The notes: generated from the letters alone by a model not told the origin. A stretch of DNA of 64,000 bases from Firm-04 sp045600205 (GCA_045600205.1 JAZRXM010000001.1:73030-137029), one strand, 5' to 3'. Positions 8,731-18,137 are shown, counted from the stretch's first letter. Numbers and translations: made by a program.

Positions 8731-8752
8731 GATACTATTATATAATAGTATC
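8731..8752. promoter_or_regulatory. Perfect 22-bp AT-rich palindrome, candidate operator
   Basis: GATACTATTA and TAATAGTATC form a perfect inverted repeat around a central TA, inside the leader of the LacI-family gene. It could be an autoregulatory operator or an RNA hairpin. It lacks the central CG usual for LacI/GalR operators. Confidence 0.5.
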
Positions 8753-8806
8753 AAAGAAAAAGAAAAACAGAGAAGAAATCAAATTTTTTTTGGAGAGTGT
8801 TAAACC

Positions 8807-9841
8807 ATGAAAAACGGCATCCGAATGTCTGACATTGCCAAGGAATTGGGTGTCAGCGTCGTGACCGTATCCAACGCGCTGAATGATCGTGGTGGCGTAA
8901 GTGACGAAATGCGCCGAAAAATCCGTGAGCGTGCATCGCAGCTTGGGTACCGTCCGTCCGCACCGCGTACCCCGCGGAAACCTATGCTCAATCTGCCTTC
9001 CGAAACAGGCAGCATCGGCATCCTGACCAGTGAGCGTTTTGCAGGCGTTCGCGGAACTTTCTACTGGTTCCTGACGGCAGGCGTTTCCAAGGAACTGACC
9101 CACTGCAATCTTTATTCGGTCTACGAAAGCGTTTCCATTGCGGACGAAACAAATGCAATTCCTCCGCATATTGTTACTGAACGGCAAGTGCGCGGTCTGA
9201 TCGTTGTCGGACAGCTTGCCTCCAATTACCTCGATATGCTCGCAGAACTGCATATTCCTGTGCTGTTCCTCGATTTTTACGATAAGCACAGCGAAATTGA
9301 TGCCGTCATTTCCGATAACTATTATGACAGCTATCTGATGACCGACCGTCTTGTTGCGATGGGACATGAGAGAATCGGCTTCATCGGTACGCTGACCGCA
9401 ACCAGCAGCATTCAGGATCGCTATCTCGGATACGTGAAGTGCCTGATGGAAAATCATTTGCAGCAAAATCCCGCTTGGATCCTCGATGACCGTTATATGG
9501 ACGGCACCGTGTTCAATCAGTTTGCATTTCCGTTGGAGGATATGCCCACCGCTTTTGTCTGCAACTGCGATGAAACTGCATTCCGCGTCATCGGAGAACT
9601 GCAGCGGCTGGGATTCCGTGTGCCGGAGGACATTTCCGTCACGGGCTACGATAACTACACCGTTTCGGATATGTGCAATCCTGCCATTACGACCGTTGAG
9701 GTTGACCTCGCGGAAATGGCGCATACGGCAGTGGCTTTGCTGCTTGCACGCCTCGAAAACCCGCAGAAACCCGCGGCTCGCCATGTCGTTCCCGGCAGAG
9801 TCATTATTAAGGAATCCATGGCGCGCAATCCGGAAAAGTAA
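8807..9841 (+). CDS. LacI/GalR-family transcriptional regulator
   Basis: A 344-aa repressor-type protein. Residues 1-60 hold the LacI helix-turn-helix and hinge (MSDIAKELGVSVVTVSNALN, then RRKIRERASQLGYRPS). The rest is a periplasmic-binding-protein-like sensor domain, with typical segments such as GYVKCLMENHL, AFVCNCDETAF, DISVTGYDN and TTVEVDLAEMAHTAV. The ligand is usually a sugar in this family but cannot be read from the sequence. GGAGAG stands upstream of the ATG at 8807. The gene lies directly ahead of the type IV pilus genes, which have their own promoter; no transporter or glycosidase gene is adjacent. Regulation of the pilus locus is possible but unproven. Confidence 0.92.
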   Translation: MKNGIRMSDIAKELGVSVVTVSNALNDRGGVSDEMRRKIRERASQLGYRPSAPRTPRKPMLNLPSETGSIGILTSERFAGVRGTFYWFLTAGVSKELTHCNLYSVYESVSIADETNAIPPHIVTERQVRGLIVVGQLASNYLDMLAELHIPVLFLDFYDKHSEIDAVISDNYYDSYLMTDRLVAMGHERIGFIGTLTATSSIQDRYLGYVKCLMENHLQQNPAWILDDRYMDGTVFNQFAFPLEDMPTAFVCNCDETAFRVIGELQRLGFRVPEDISVTGYDNYTVSDMCNPAITTVEVDLAEMAHTAVALLLARLENPQKPAARHVVPGRVIIKESMARNPEK

Positions 9842-9896
9842 TTGACTGACTGGCGAAACAACTAAAAATTAGACTGAATTTTTGTTTAAAAAACTG

Positions 9897-9925
9897 TTGC
9901 AAATGAAAATAAAATATGCTATAAT
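9897..9925 (+). promoter_or_regulatory. Promoter of the pilC-led pilus operon
   Basis: TTGCAA (9897-9902), 17-bp spacer, TATAAT (9920-9925). It is followed by a leader of about 145 nt. Confidence 0.8.
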
Positions 9926-9931
9926 ATGTAT

Positions 9932-10075
9932 GGTTCGTAGTGTAGCTATTACTATGCCCTTTTGACGATAAAAGGCGCAGAAAACAGCTTGTAAGATACA
10001 CAACGGAAACAATCGGAATCGGTACGCTCACCGAAGCCGAACAAAAAACTTTTAGGGCTTGCAGGAGGTGGTTTT
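9932..10075 (+). promoter_or_regulatory. Structured leader upstream of pilC
   Basis: The predicted leader contains a hairpin at 9959-9975 (CCTTTT and a TAAAAGG partner) and a second around 10014-10039 (ATCGGT pairing with ACCGA, extended by CGG and CCG). I compared it by eye with c-di-GMP and preQ1 aptamers and found no match. It may be simply a folded untranslated region. Confidence 0.35.
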
Positions 10076-11266
10076 ATGCCAAGTTATGCTTACACCGCGA
10101 AAGACGCTGTCGGTAATGTAAAGCAGGGCGTCATGTCCGCAGAGGATGAGCAGGAATTTCTGGCAAAAATCAGAGAAAAGGGAATGTATGTCAACAGCTA
10201 CAAGGAAAGACGTACAGATGTCAAAACCGTCAAGAAGTTCAAGACGAAGGATCTGGCATTCTGTACCCGTCAGCTTGCAGCAATGCTGACATCAGGTTTG
10301 ACGCTGGTCAAAGCACTGGACATTCTTTGTAAAGAGCAGGAGAGCGAAGCTGCTCGAAACGTATGGAGAGATGTTTACGAGAATGTTCAGAAAGGTGAAT
10401 CTTTCTCCGATGCGTTGGAAGTTCACGGAAGCGTCTTCCCGACCCTGTTTTCCGCAATGGTCGGCGCAGGTGAAGCGTCCGGTTCTCTGGACGTCATTAT
10501 GCAAAGACTGAGCGACTACTACGCAAACCAGAACAAGATTGCCAACACCATCCGAAGCGCAATGATCTACCCGATCATTCTGGCAGTTCTGACGATCGCG
10601 GTCGTCATCGGCGTATTCGTATTCATCATGCCGACCTTCGAGGAACTGTATGATGATCCCGAACAGATGCCCGGACTGACCAAGGCAATGGTCAACATCG
10701 GTAAATTCCTGGTCAAGTATTGGTACATCATGCTGCCGATCATCTTTGGTATCATCTTCGTATTTATTTATGCGTTGAAGATGCCTGATTTCCGACTAAA
10801 ATGGGATCGCTTCATGATAAAAGGTCCGGCATTCGGAAAATTGGTCGTTACGATCTACACTGCACGTTTTGCTCAGACAATGGCTTCTCTGTACTCCTCC
10901 GGTCTTCCGATGGTTGAGTGCCTGAAGCGTTCCTCTGATACGTTGAACAACAGTTACATCACCCTGAAATTCCGCGACATCATAGACGACGTCAAGAGTG
11001 GTGAAACGCTGAGTTCTTCCATTCAGAGAGCTGAGATCTTTGACTCGATGTTCTGTTCCATCATCTACGTCGGTGAGGAAGCCGGCGCATTGGACGACAT
11101 CCTTGCAAAGACCGCTGAGTACTACGACGAAGAAGCAGACTCCGCAGTTAAGCGTCTGTGCGCACTGCTTGAGCCTGTCATGCTGATCATCATGGGTATT
11201 ATCATCGCTCTCGTCTGTGCTGCATTCTTCCCTGCACTGTACGAGTCCTTCGATCAGATCAGCTGA
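10076..11266 (+). CDS. pilC: Type IV pilus platform protein PilC (GspF family)
   Basis: PilC is the inner-membrane platform of the pilus assembly machine and couples the PilB/PilT motors to pilin insertion. The 396-aa protein has two GspF repeats, with TRQLAAMLTSGLTLVKALDIL and ARFAQTMASLYSSGLPMVECL at equivalent positions. Membrane segments lie near residues 164-188, 220-240 and 365-390. It begins with the family's typical YAYTAKDAVGNVKQG. AGGAGGTGG just upstream is one of the strongest ribosome sites in the window. It is the first gene after the pilus promoter and is followed by pilM. Confidence 0.95.
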   Translation: MPSYAYTAKDAVGNVKQGVMSAEDEQEFLAKIREKGMYVNSYKERRTDVKTVKKFKTKDLAFCTRQLAAMLTSGLTLVKALDILCKEQESEAARNVWRDVYENVQKGESFSDALEVHGSVFPTLFSAMVGAGEASGSLDVIMQRLSDYYANQNKIANTIRSAMIYPIILAVLTIAVVIGVFVFIMPTFEELYDDPEQMPGLTKAMVNIGKFLVKYWYIMLPIIFGIIFVFIYALKMPDFRLKWDRFMIKGPAFGKLVVTIYTARFAQTMASLYSSGLPMVECLKRSSDTLNNSYITLKFRDIIDDVKSGETLSSSIQRAEIFDSMFCSIIYVGEEAGALDDILAKTAEYYDEEADSAVKRLCALLEPVMLIIMGIIIALVCAAFFPALYESFDQIS

Positions 11267-11370
11267 TCTTCCGCAGAATTTCACGACAGTCATCATACCG
11301 AAATGCGGCGGCAGACGCCGCCGCATGAGGTTCGAATTTTCCGAATAAATTTGAGAGGTGGAAAACACAA

Positions 11371-12984
11371 ATGCTTTCATTTGATATTACTGACCGCGTG
11401 ATCCGTATTATTAAAGGTCAGGAGACAAACGGCAAGATCAGAATTGCTGCTGCTGCGTCCCTTGATCTGGATGAGGAAGTCATCGTCAACGGTCACGTTC
11501 GTGACGTCCCCAGATTGGCAACTTTGATTAACCAGGTTCTCCGCACCAACAAAATGGTCGATAAGGAAGCAATCGTCAGCATTTCTTCCAACATGACCAT
11601 TTTTAAGGAACTCCATATTCAGAAGGCTGCAAAAGAGCAGGACTTCATGAAGATGGTTCGTGCTGAGATGCAGGCTGCACTCGGCATTGACGAATCCTAT
11701 TCCGTATCTTATATCATCGTCGGTGATTCCGACCAGACCGAAGGTGCTTTGAAGATTCTCGCAACGGCTTGCCCTTACGAGGTTGTTGACTGCTACAAGC
11801 GCGTCTTCAATATGCTTCAGGTTTCCCTCCGTTCCGTCATGATCGGCTGCAACTGCATCACCAAGGTTCTGCTTGCAGACACCAAGGTCAAATCCAAGAT
11901 GCCGTTGCTGGCTGTTCAGATCGACAACAACTTCATCTCCCTCAACCTTTATGAGAAAGGACAGCTTTCCTTCTCTCGTTTCGCTTCCATCTCCGCTGAG
12001 GACTACGATGATTCCTCTGACTACGTATTCGAGGCAGTCAATGAGAACGTCTTCCGTATGCTTCAGTTCCAGAAGAGCAAGAGCGACAGCGACCCGATTG
12101 AAAACGTTGTCTTCTATGGTGATACCCGTGAGTATGTCCGTCTGACAAACGAACTCGAAAAAATGGGCATCCGTACCAGTATCATCAATGTTCCTCCGCA
12201 GATCCACGGTTATGAGCACCTCGAATTCTCCTCCTACGCAAACGCTATCGGCGCAATGTTCAAGCGTAATAAGGAAACTGAGCGTATCAACCTGCTGGAA
12301 ACGGATACTGTTAACAACAACAAGATCAAGTCTGACAGAGGATATGCTGCAATCCTGCTTCTCGCAGTGCTCGCTTCCATCGCACTTTGCTTTGTTGGCT
12401 GGCTGTTCTATGTCATCCGTAATGCAAGAATCAACTCGCAGATTAAGGATATTGAGGAGAAGCAGAAAAGTACTTATGCACAGCAGTTGACTGAGCAGAA
12501 TAAGGAATTGACTGAACTCAACAAGTCTGTTTCTTCCTACTATCAGGGCGTCAAGAGCGCAGTCGGTGCTTACAACAGCCGTCCGTATCCGAGCTCCGCT
12601 GATTATACTTTGATTGAGGATACCGTTTTCGAGGCAATCAAAGAAACCTATAAGGATGAGAACATCACTGAGGATAATAAGGATGACTTCTTCTTCATCG
12701 ATGCTTTGAATTATAGCGATGGCGTGTATTCAATGAACGTCAGATGCAAGGCACAGGAAGATATGCCGTTCCAGGAACTCCCGTCGAATCTTTACCAGAA
12801 ATTCAACGATCTGGAAAAGGTGAATTATGTTGCATATCCTGGTTACAACGCACCTGTCAACGGCAAGATCAACACGAAAGTGAAAGATGAGAATGCCGAA
12901 ACCGTTGATTACATGACTTTGAGTCTGAGCATCAGCATGAAGGGCGACGCAGTTGATGTGAATGCACTGAAGGAGGCAGAATAA
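11371..12984 (+). CDS. pilM: Pilus assembly PilM-PilN fusion protein
   Basis: Residues 1 to about 300 resemble the actin-like cytoplasmic protein PilM: it starts LSFDITDRVIRIIKG and later has LAVQIDNNFISLNLYEKGQL and an ANAIGAMFK segment. A membrane segment at about 325-350 (AILLLAVLASIALCFVGWLF) is followed by a coiled-coil stretch (KDIEEKQKSTYAQQLTEQNKELTEL) and a small outer domain, which is the layout of PilN. So this 537-aa gene seems to join two proteins that are normally separate and bind each other. The next gene, PilO-like, overlaps the stop codon by one base (TAATG). The PilN part is assigned from topology and position, not strong motifs. Confidence 0.8.
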   Translation: MLSFDITDRVIRIIKGQETNGKIRIAAAASLDLDEEVIVNGHVRDVPRLATLINQVLRTNKMVDKEAIVSISSNMTIFKELHIQKAAKEQDFMKMVRAEMQAALGIDESYSVSYIIVGDSDQTEGALKILATACPYEVVDCYKRVFNMLQVSLRSVMIGCNCITKVLLADTKVKSKMPLLAVQIDNNFISLNLYEKGQLSFSRFASISAEDYDDSSDYVFEAVNENVFRMLQFQKSKSDSDPIENVVFYGDTREYVRLTNELEKMGIRTSIINVPPQIHGYEHLEFSSYANAIGAMFKRNKETERINLLETDTVNNNKIKSDRGYAAILLLAVLASIALCFVGWLFYVIRNARINSQIKDIEEKQKSTYAQQLTEQNKELTELNKSVSSYYQGVKSAVGAYNSRPYPSSADYTLIEDTVFEAIKETYKDENITEDNKDDFFFIDALNYSDGVYSMNVRCKAQEDMPFQELPSNLYQKFNDLEKVNYVAYPGYNAPVNGKINTKVKDENAETVDYMTLSLSISMKGDAVDVNALKEAE

Positions 12985-13865
12985 TGAAACTCAATTACCG
13001 TGAAAGAGTCATTTTACTTGTAGTTCTGGTTGTTGTCATTTTTGGCGTGGGAATCTTTGTTTTCATCAAACCGCAATGGGAAAAACTGAAAACAAACAAG
13101 AAAAAGCTCGAGGATGCTAAGACTGCTTGGACTACGAAATTGGCTGAGTTCGATTCAATCAATGAGAAGCGTAATACGATTGTTGAAAGACGCAATGCTG
13201 CTTACGATTTGAGTCAGGAATTCACTGATGAGATGGATTCGATTCATCTCGACAAGTTCCTTCAGGAGAAATTCATCAATACAGATAAGCACAAGGAAGA
13301 TAATGTTAAGCTTATCGGCAATTTGAGTGTTTCGGACGAGAGCAGTACTTCCATTGCTTATTATTACTATACTCCTAAGATTCTTACCTATCCGCTTTAT
13401 GAGAATGCAGACTTTAACGGTTCGCTGAAACTTGCAACTGCAGAGAAGCTTCTGGAGTCCGGTATTCTTTCTGCACTGAATGCGCAGACTGTCGGCAACA
13501 GCACCGCACAGTTTACACTGAAGGTCAATCGTGAAGATGCCATGGCTTTGATTGATGCAGTGCACGATTATGCAATCCAGAATAAGGATGCAATGATCCT
13601 CAACTCTGTTTCCATTGCAGATTATGATTTCAATGAGTACATGGATGAAGCAGATGCAAAACTGACTGATGATACCGGTAAAGCACTCACCGGTTCTCAG
13701 CTGGCAGCTGCAACTGTTCCCGAGTATACAACTGTTACATTCACTTATACTGTTTACTATATGCAGGAGCCGACTGAGGTTGAATCACTGATCGGTCCTG
13801 AATATAATGCAGGTGTCTGGGATGGAAAAGAATGGAAAACGATGACCGTTAAAGAACCCGCTTAA
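12984..13865 (+). CDS. PilO-like pilus assembly protein
   Basis: A 293-aa bitopic protein: one membrane helix at about residues 8-28 (VILLVVLVVVIFGVGIFVFI), a coiled-coil region at about 32-80 (WEKLKTNKKKLEDAKTAW onward), then an outer domain. This is the layout of PilO, which pairs with PilN to link the PilM ring to the pilus platform. It follows the PilM-PilN fusion with a one-base overlap, which supports the assignment. Sequence motifs alone would not prove it. Confidence 0.7.
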   Translation: MKLNYRERVILLVVLVVVIFGVGIFVFIKPQWEKLKTNKKKLEDAKTAWTTKLAEFDSINEKRNTIVERRNAAYDLSQEFTDEMDSIHLDKFLQEKFINTDKHKEDNVKLIGNLSVSDESSTSIAYYYYTPKILTYPLYENADFNGSLKLATAEKLLESGILSALNAQTVGNSTAQFTLKVNREDAMALIDAVHDYAIQNKDAMILNSVSIADYDFNEYMDEADAKLTDDTGKALTGSQLAAATVPEYTTVTFTYTVYYMQEPTEVESLIGPEYNAGVWDGKEWKTMTVKEPA

Positions 13866-13888
13866 GCAGTAAGCTGATAGAAATCCGA

Positions 13889-13919
13889 GGCAAACCCTTT
13901 CCCTGCGAGAGGGTTTGCC
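13889..13919 (+). terminator. Hairpin between the pilO-like and pilX-like genes
   Basis: GGCAAACCCT (13889-13898) pairs perfectly with AGGGTTTGCC (13910-13919) over an 11-nt loop. There is no T-run, so it may act as a partial terminator or an RNA processing and stability site inside the operon. Confidence 0.5.
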
Positions 13920-13940
13920 ATATATGAAAGGATGAAAGAT

Positions 13941-16901
13941 ATGAAAACGATAAAGAGGAAAGGGAAAGTTCAGGGAACTGTTCTGTTTACCGTCGTAGCA
14001 GTTATGATGGTAATGGTTTGTTTCCTGATGTCAACACTTGTGTTGACGTTGGCTTCAAAAAAGCGCACGTACTATACCTACTTCCAGAAGCAGGCACAGT
14101 ATGCAGCGCAGTCCGCGATTGAAACAGTCACCAACCTGCTTTTCAATTATTCGGACGATAATCCTGTTGTTCCTTTGCAGGGAACAGGAAAAACATTCTC
14201 AAACATTGATTCGAACTACAAATCATTCTATGATTGGGTAATGTCCATTACCGAATCAGATCCGCAGGAACTTGTTCTGGAATTCAATCCGACCAATGAC
14301 GAAGTAATAATGGGTCTGGATGGTTCCGGTACTTCAGCAGGCAAGAACCAGGTTCGCTGCAAGATTGAAAAAGTACCTGAAGATGCAGTATTCTGGAATA
14401 AGCTGCATCAGCAGATGGAAGTGAAGAAGCAGTGGAAAGTCACTGCAACTGCAGTTGTCGGTGAAGGCAGAAACGCTGCAGAGTATACTATCTGCAACTA
14501 TATTTACGATAATCACGTTGGTAATGATAGCAATCCTCCTACCAACTCTTATGCAGGCGATTTGTTGGACAACGGTAAGTTCAAGAGCAATAAGACAAAT
14601 CAGCCTGCTGCTCCCAATGACGAAGGTCATGCAGTTTTCACGTTTACACCCATCAGCGGTTCCGGTGCAGATAACATGGCAGCACTTGGTCCGCGTAAGA
14701 GCGGTGTTAATACCTTCCCGAAGGTTTCTTTGAATGGTACGACCCGTAAGTATACGGATAACCCGACCAGCACACAGAACGATCTGATTTCAGTCGGTAA
14801 TAGTACGATCGTTGGCAGTATGGGTCATAACACACATGATGACCTGATTTTCGAGAATCCGAGTGAAGGTCTGGTTGTATACGGCGACTATCGGTGCGAT
14901 AATGACGTTAATATCACCTCTCAGATTACCCCGACGCCGTCAAACTATCAGCAGTTGGGCTTTGTTTATATTGATGGTATGTTCGGTACCCCTGTTAAAT
15001 TGAATTTCAAAACAACTGAGCCTGTGAATTTCTATGTGGGCGGTATGTATAAAAACAAGAACGGCATCAATTTTACCCAGAGCGATGTCTATATGTATGA
15101 CCCCTATCTGGAGTCTGAGCTGCCCGTTGAGAACAACTCTCACCTTGTGAAATTCACCTATAACAACATTTCCAAGAATGGTAAAACCACGCTTGGTACG
15201 GTTGTTTGCAACAACAAGAAGCTGACTGTTACCGCAAACGGCAATAACATGACAATTGACGGTAACTTCTATTTCACCAATCCGCAAGGTTCACTGGAGA
15301 TTCCTGCTGGTAAGACCCTGACAGTTACAGGCGATTTCTATTGCGCAGGTACGTATGATGCATCCAAAGTCACTGTAAGCGGCAATACGTATACTACTTC
15401 TCCGTTTGCAGCAAATTATCCCGCCAATTACGCTACTCAGCTGAATACATTGCTGGGAAATACCAATGGTCCGAAGTATAATTTCAGCGGTATTCCGTTT
15501 GACAGCCGTAAGGATGAGATCTTCACAAAGTTCATCCGTTGGGATTTGCCTTGTGATACTGCTTCGGATGCTTTGGATTACATCTATACCGCTGCTGAAA
15601 CAGCAGCATTGCCCGGTCAGACGGTTTTAGGCGTCAAGGTCAATGACGCAAAGGATATTGACCCTGAAATCGCAGAAAGCCGCGCAGCCGGTCATAGCTG
15701 GACCTACGTTGAGTGCGTGAGTGACGGAGCAAAAGATGCAAATGGCGTCGCCACGAAGGTAACAAAGTATTTCCCGTGCACGACCCCGACAAAATCCGGC
15801 AATGCGTTTATCCCCGGACTTCAGACTGTTACAACTCCCGGTTATTTGGGACAGTATCCGACTTCTCTGGCAGAATTTAAAAAGAAGTACAAGGTAGCGG
15901 ATACGGAAATGCCCTGGACTGGTGCAAAGTCTGTTGGTGTTTATTCACACGATGAAGATGGCAACGCAAAGGTGACGACTGTCAATGCTTTTGTCGTAAC
16001 CGAGAGCTGCACAATTGATCTCTCAAAGAGCGGCGACAGCGATAGCACAATCTTTGTTGATGCTTCTAACAAAACATCCAAGGACCCGATCGTTCTGGTA
16101 ATTAAAGGACGTAAGCAGAATGGTCTGATGACGATCATTTCCAACAACACTGCGTTCTATGACAAAACGAACGGCTATGCCGCAACAACCGAGAACGAAC
16201 TGACACCGTATTGGTCAAAGGCATTCTCAGGCAGCAAGTGCTATGCTGATAAGGATGAAGTAGTCATTTATATGGACACTGAAGAAAAGACAACATGTGA
16301 TCTTGGTAACAAGCTGCTTGTTGTTTCCAGCGGTGCCTACTATCAGCTGACCAACCAGAAGATGAACGTAATCAGTAACCCGTATTATCCGCCTATGAGT
16401 GTTGCAAGTGCAAACGATGCCAAGTCTGATCCTTGGCTTGCTCTTGGAACTTATACCTACACTGATGCAAAGAAATCAGTTGATAAAATTTCGCCTGATA
16501 TGGTCAAATTTGAACTGGTATCCAACATCACGATGTATGGTAAAGCCGGTGTCACCTATAAGTGCATCAATAACATGAATATTGCAGCAGATATTAAGAT
16601 GCCTGCATCTTATATCAATGCAAAGGCTGGTAACTATCAGAATGTTGAAGTAATTTACCGTGAAAATACGGATAATATCGCTTATACGACTCCTAAATAC
16701 AACATCTTTGGTGTTGGCACGATGATGTCCCAGACCTCGAACAACGAGAACAGAGGTATGTATGTATACCTTGGCGACTTGAATCGTCCGACTGAGAGTG
16801 TGGAAATTACGCCGAATTTTGGTAGACTTGATGCACAGAATCAGGAACTTACCGACCCGAGTCAGGGTAACTTCGGTGTTGATCACCAGGGCGCAAACTA
16901 A
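13941..16901 (+). CDS. Very large PilX-like pilus-associated surface protein (986 aa)
   Basis: The N-terminus (KRKGKVQGTVLFTVVAVMMVMVCFLMST) is a short basic stretch and one long hydrophobic helix like that of PilX-type minor pilins, but without the Glu5 of standard prepilins. The next segment (YFQKQAQYAAQSAIETVTNLL) matches the alpha-helical spine usual in PilX. The remaining 900 or so residues form a large, Asn/Thr/Gly-rich, probably beta-rich ectodomain that includes bactofilin-like repeats (LEIPAGKTLTVTGDFY). ATG codons occur at 13932 and 13941; the latter is 9 nt after AAAGG. It may be a tip adhesin (inference); no known binding domain was recognised. Confidence 0.75.
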   Translation: MKTIKRKGKVQGTVLFTVVAVMMVMVCFLMSTLVLTLASKKRTYYTYFQKQAQYAAQSAIETVTNLLFNYSDDNPVVPLQGTGKTFSNIDSNYKSFYDWVMSITESDPQELVLEFNPTNDEVIMGLDGSGTSAGKNQVRCKIEKVPEDAVFWNKLHQQMEVKKQWKVTATAVVGEGRNAAEYTICNYIYDNHVGNDSNPPTNSYAGDLLDNGKFKSNKTNQPAAPNDEGHAVFTFTPISGSGADNMAALGPRKSGVNTFPKVSLNGTTRKYTDNPTSTQNDLISVGNSTIVGSMGHNTHDDLIFENPSEGLVVYGDYRCDNDVNITSQITPTPSNYQQLGFVYIDGMFGTPVKLNFKTTEPVNFYVGGMYKNKNGINFTQSDVYMYDPYLESELPVENNSHLVKFTYNNISKNGKTTLGTVVCNNKKLTVTANGNNMTIDGNFYFTNPQGSLEIPAGKTLTVTGDFYCAGTYDASKVTVSGNTYTTSPFAANYPANYATQLNTLLGNTNGPKYNFSGIPFDSRKDEIFTKFIRWDLPCDTASDALDYIYTAAETAALPGQTVLGVKVNDAKDIDPEIAESRAAGHSWTYVECVSDGAKDANGVATKVTKYFPCTTPTKSGNAFIPGLQTVTTPGYLGQYPTSLAEFKKKYKVADTEMPWTGAKSVGVYSHDEDGNAKVTTVNAFVVTESCTIDLSKSGDSDSTIFVDASNKTSKDPIVLVIKGRKQNGLMTIISNNTAFYDKTNGYAATTENELTPYWSKAFSGSKCYADKDEVVIYMDTEEKTTCDLGNKLLVVSSGAYYQLTNQKMNVISNPYYPPMSVASANDAKSDPWLALGTYTYTDAKKSVDKISPDMVKFELVSNITMYGKAGVTYKCINNMNIAADIKMPASYINAKAGNYQNVEVIYRENTDNIAYTTPKYNIFGVGTMMSQTSNNENRGMYVYLGDLNRPTESVEITPNFGRLDAQNQELTDPSQGNFGVDHQGAN

Positions 16902-16919
16902 TTGAATGGGGGCGATTTT

Positions 16920-18137
16920 ATGAAGCAAAAAGTGAAAGGCGTAACGCTTGTTGAAATCATCCTCTCCATGGCTGTATATGCGGTCATTGCATTGCTGCTT
17001 TGTTCGATCATGACCACCATTAACAAAACCATGCAGGCTACATCGGCGATGGATCGTCGTGTGGCTCAGGAAGCAAAATTTGCAGACAACGCAGGTGCCA
17101 CTGCGTTGCCTGCTGACATTACCATTAGTTCCGAAGCAATTCAATCTGTCCGTATTTTTGATCCGAACGCTGCAACAGAAGCAGCAAGAAGATTCGATTT
17201 TACATTGGATACTGATGGTTTGGATGCCAGCAATAACTCGAATGGCTTTCCGGTCCTGCAAAGTAATACAGTTCTGTTTTCTGATAATACCGCACGTCAT
17301 GTTTCGGATAATGACAATGATGCGCATTTCAAGTTCATGAGTTTAACCAATGCTGACGGTACAGAGACTGAAGCGAGCGATCTCTATCGCTTCGATATCA
17401 GACGTGATTCGAATGGTGCACTCAAGGATATGAACACAGCTGGTATCAACAGTAATGTAACGCGTATTACAAAAGTTGAGCTTACAATTCTAAATAAGGA
17501 TCCCGATATTGTATGGGTGATAAAAGGCCAAGACAAGGGAAAAACGTATGCTATTGATTATGCCTATAATCCGTCAGATCCCACCAATGACGTTCTGGAT
17601 TCCATTGGTACAGGTGATTCTCTGTTCAATGAAGAATTGTTCATTAAGCGTCCGAGAATGAGAAAAATGGCTGGTGAATCTGCGGCATTCATTGATCCCA
17701 AAGTCGAGAAATCCTTAGAAGGAAGCATATTTGACTCGAGACCGGAATATTCAAAATTTCAAGTTCAGGTTGTGATGTATGCACTTCTGGATCCAACACA
17801 ATATAAGAAAAACGATTTTGGCGAATCCTCGGGTATCGATTGGATTACTTATTCAGATGGTATAGAATATGGTAACATCAAGTACCTGGATTTCACGTTT
17901 GATCTTGTATCGCATGAAGTGAAAATTGACCCTGAGCACAAGAATGATGCCAATGAACGCGAATTCCGCAAGTCTTTTGTATACAATGGTTCAACCTACA
18001 ACTTTATCGGTACAAAGGATAATACATTTGTGTTGAGTAAGGGTTCTCACATGGATACAAGTGTGGATCCTCCTGAAACGGTTGCCGATACGCCAATGCC
18101 TGTCATTGTAACGATGGAGGAGGCGACACAATGGTGA
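16920..18137 (+). CDS. Prepilin-like protein with N-terminal methylation motif (405 aa)
   Basis: The protein begins MKQKVKGVTLVEIILSMAVYAVIALLLC: a class III-type prepilin leader with the cleavage site after the glycine of KG|VTLVE and Glu at +5. After processing by PilD it would be built into the pilus as a minor pilin, probably with an ectodomain of about 370 residues, larger than usual. The start is placed at 16920, 9 nt after GGGGGCG; a TTG at 16902 is less likely. It overlaps the next prepilin-like gene by 7 bp. Confidence 0.82.
   Translation: MKQKVKGVTLVEIILSMAVYAVIALLLCSIMTTINKTMQATSAMDRRVAQEAKFADNAGATALPADITISSEAIQSVRIFDPNAATEAARRFDFTLDTDGLDASNNSNGFPVLQSNTVLFSDNTARHVSDNDNDAHFKFMSLTNADGTETEASDLYRFDIRRDSNGALKDMNTAGINSNVTRITKVELTILNKDPDIVWVIKGQDKGKTYAIDYAYNPSDPTNDVLDSIGTGDSLFNEELFIKRPRMRKMAGESAAFIDPKVEKSLEGSIFDSRPEYSKFQVQVVMYALLDPTQYKKNDFGESSGIDWITYSDGIEYGNIKYLDFTFDLVSHEVKIDPEHKNDANEREFRKSFVYNGSTYNFIGTKDNTFVLSKGSHMDTSVDPPETVADTPMPVIVTMEEATQW

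Larger units (their letters stand above)
8344..8806. other. 463-bp divergent intergenic region
   Basis: This AT-rich stretch holds the minus-strand lipoprotein promoter (8376-8404), the plus-strand promoter of the LacI-type gene (8652-8680) and a perfect palindrome (8731-8752). A 68-codon reading frame at 8492-8698 has no convincing ribosome site and crosses the promoter, so I do not call it a gene. Between 8405 and 8650 I see no structure I can name. Confidence 0.6.
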
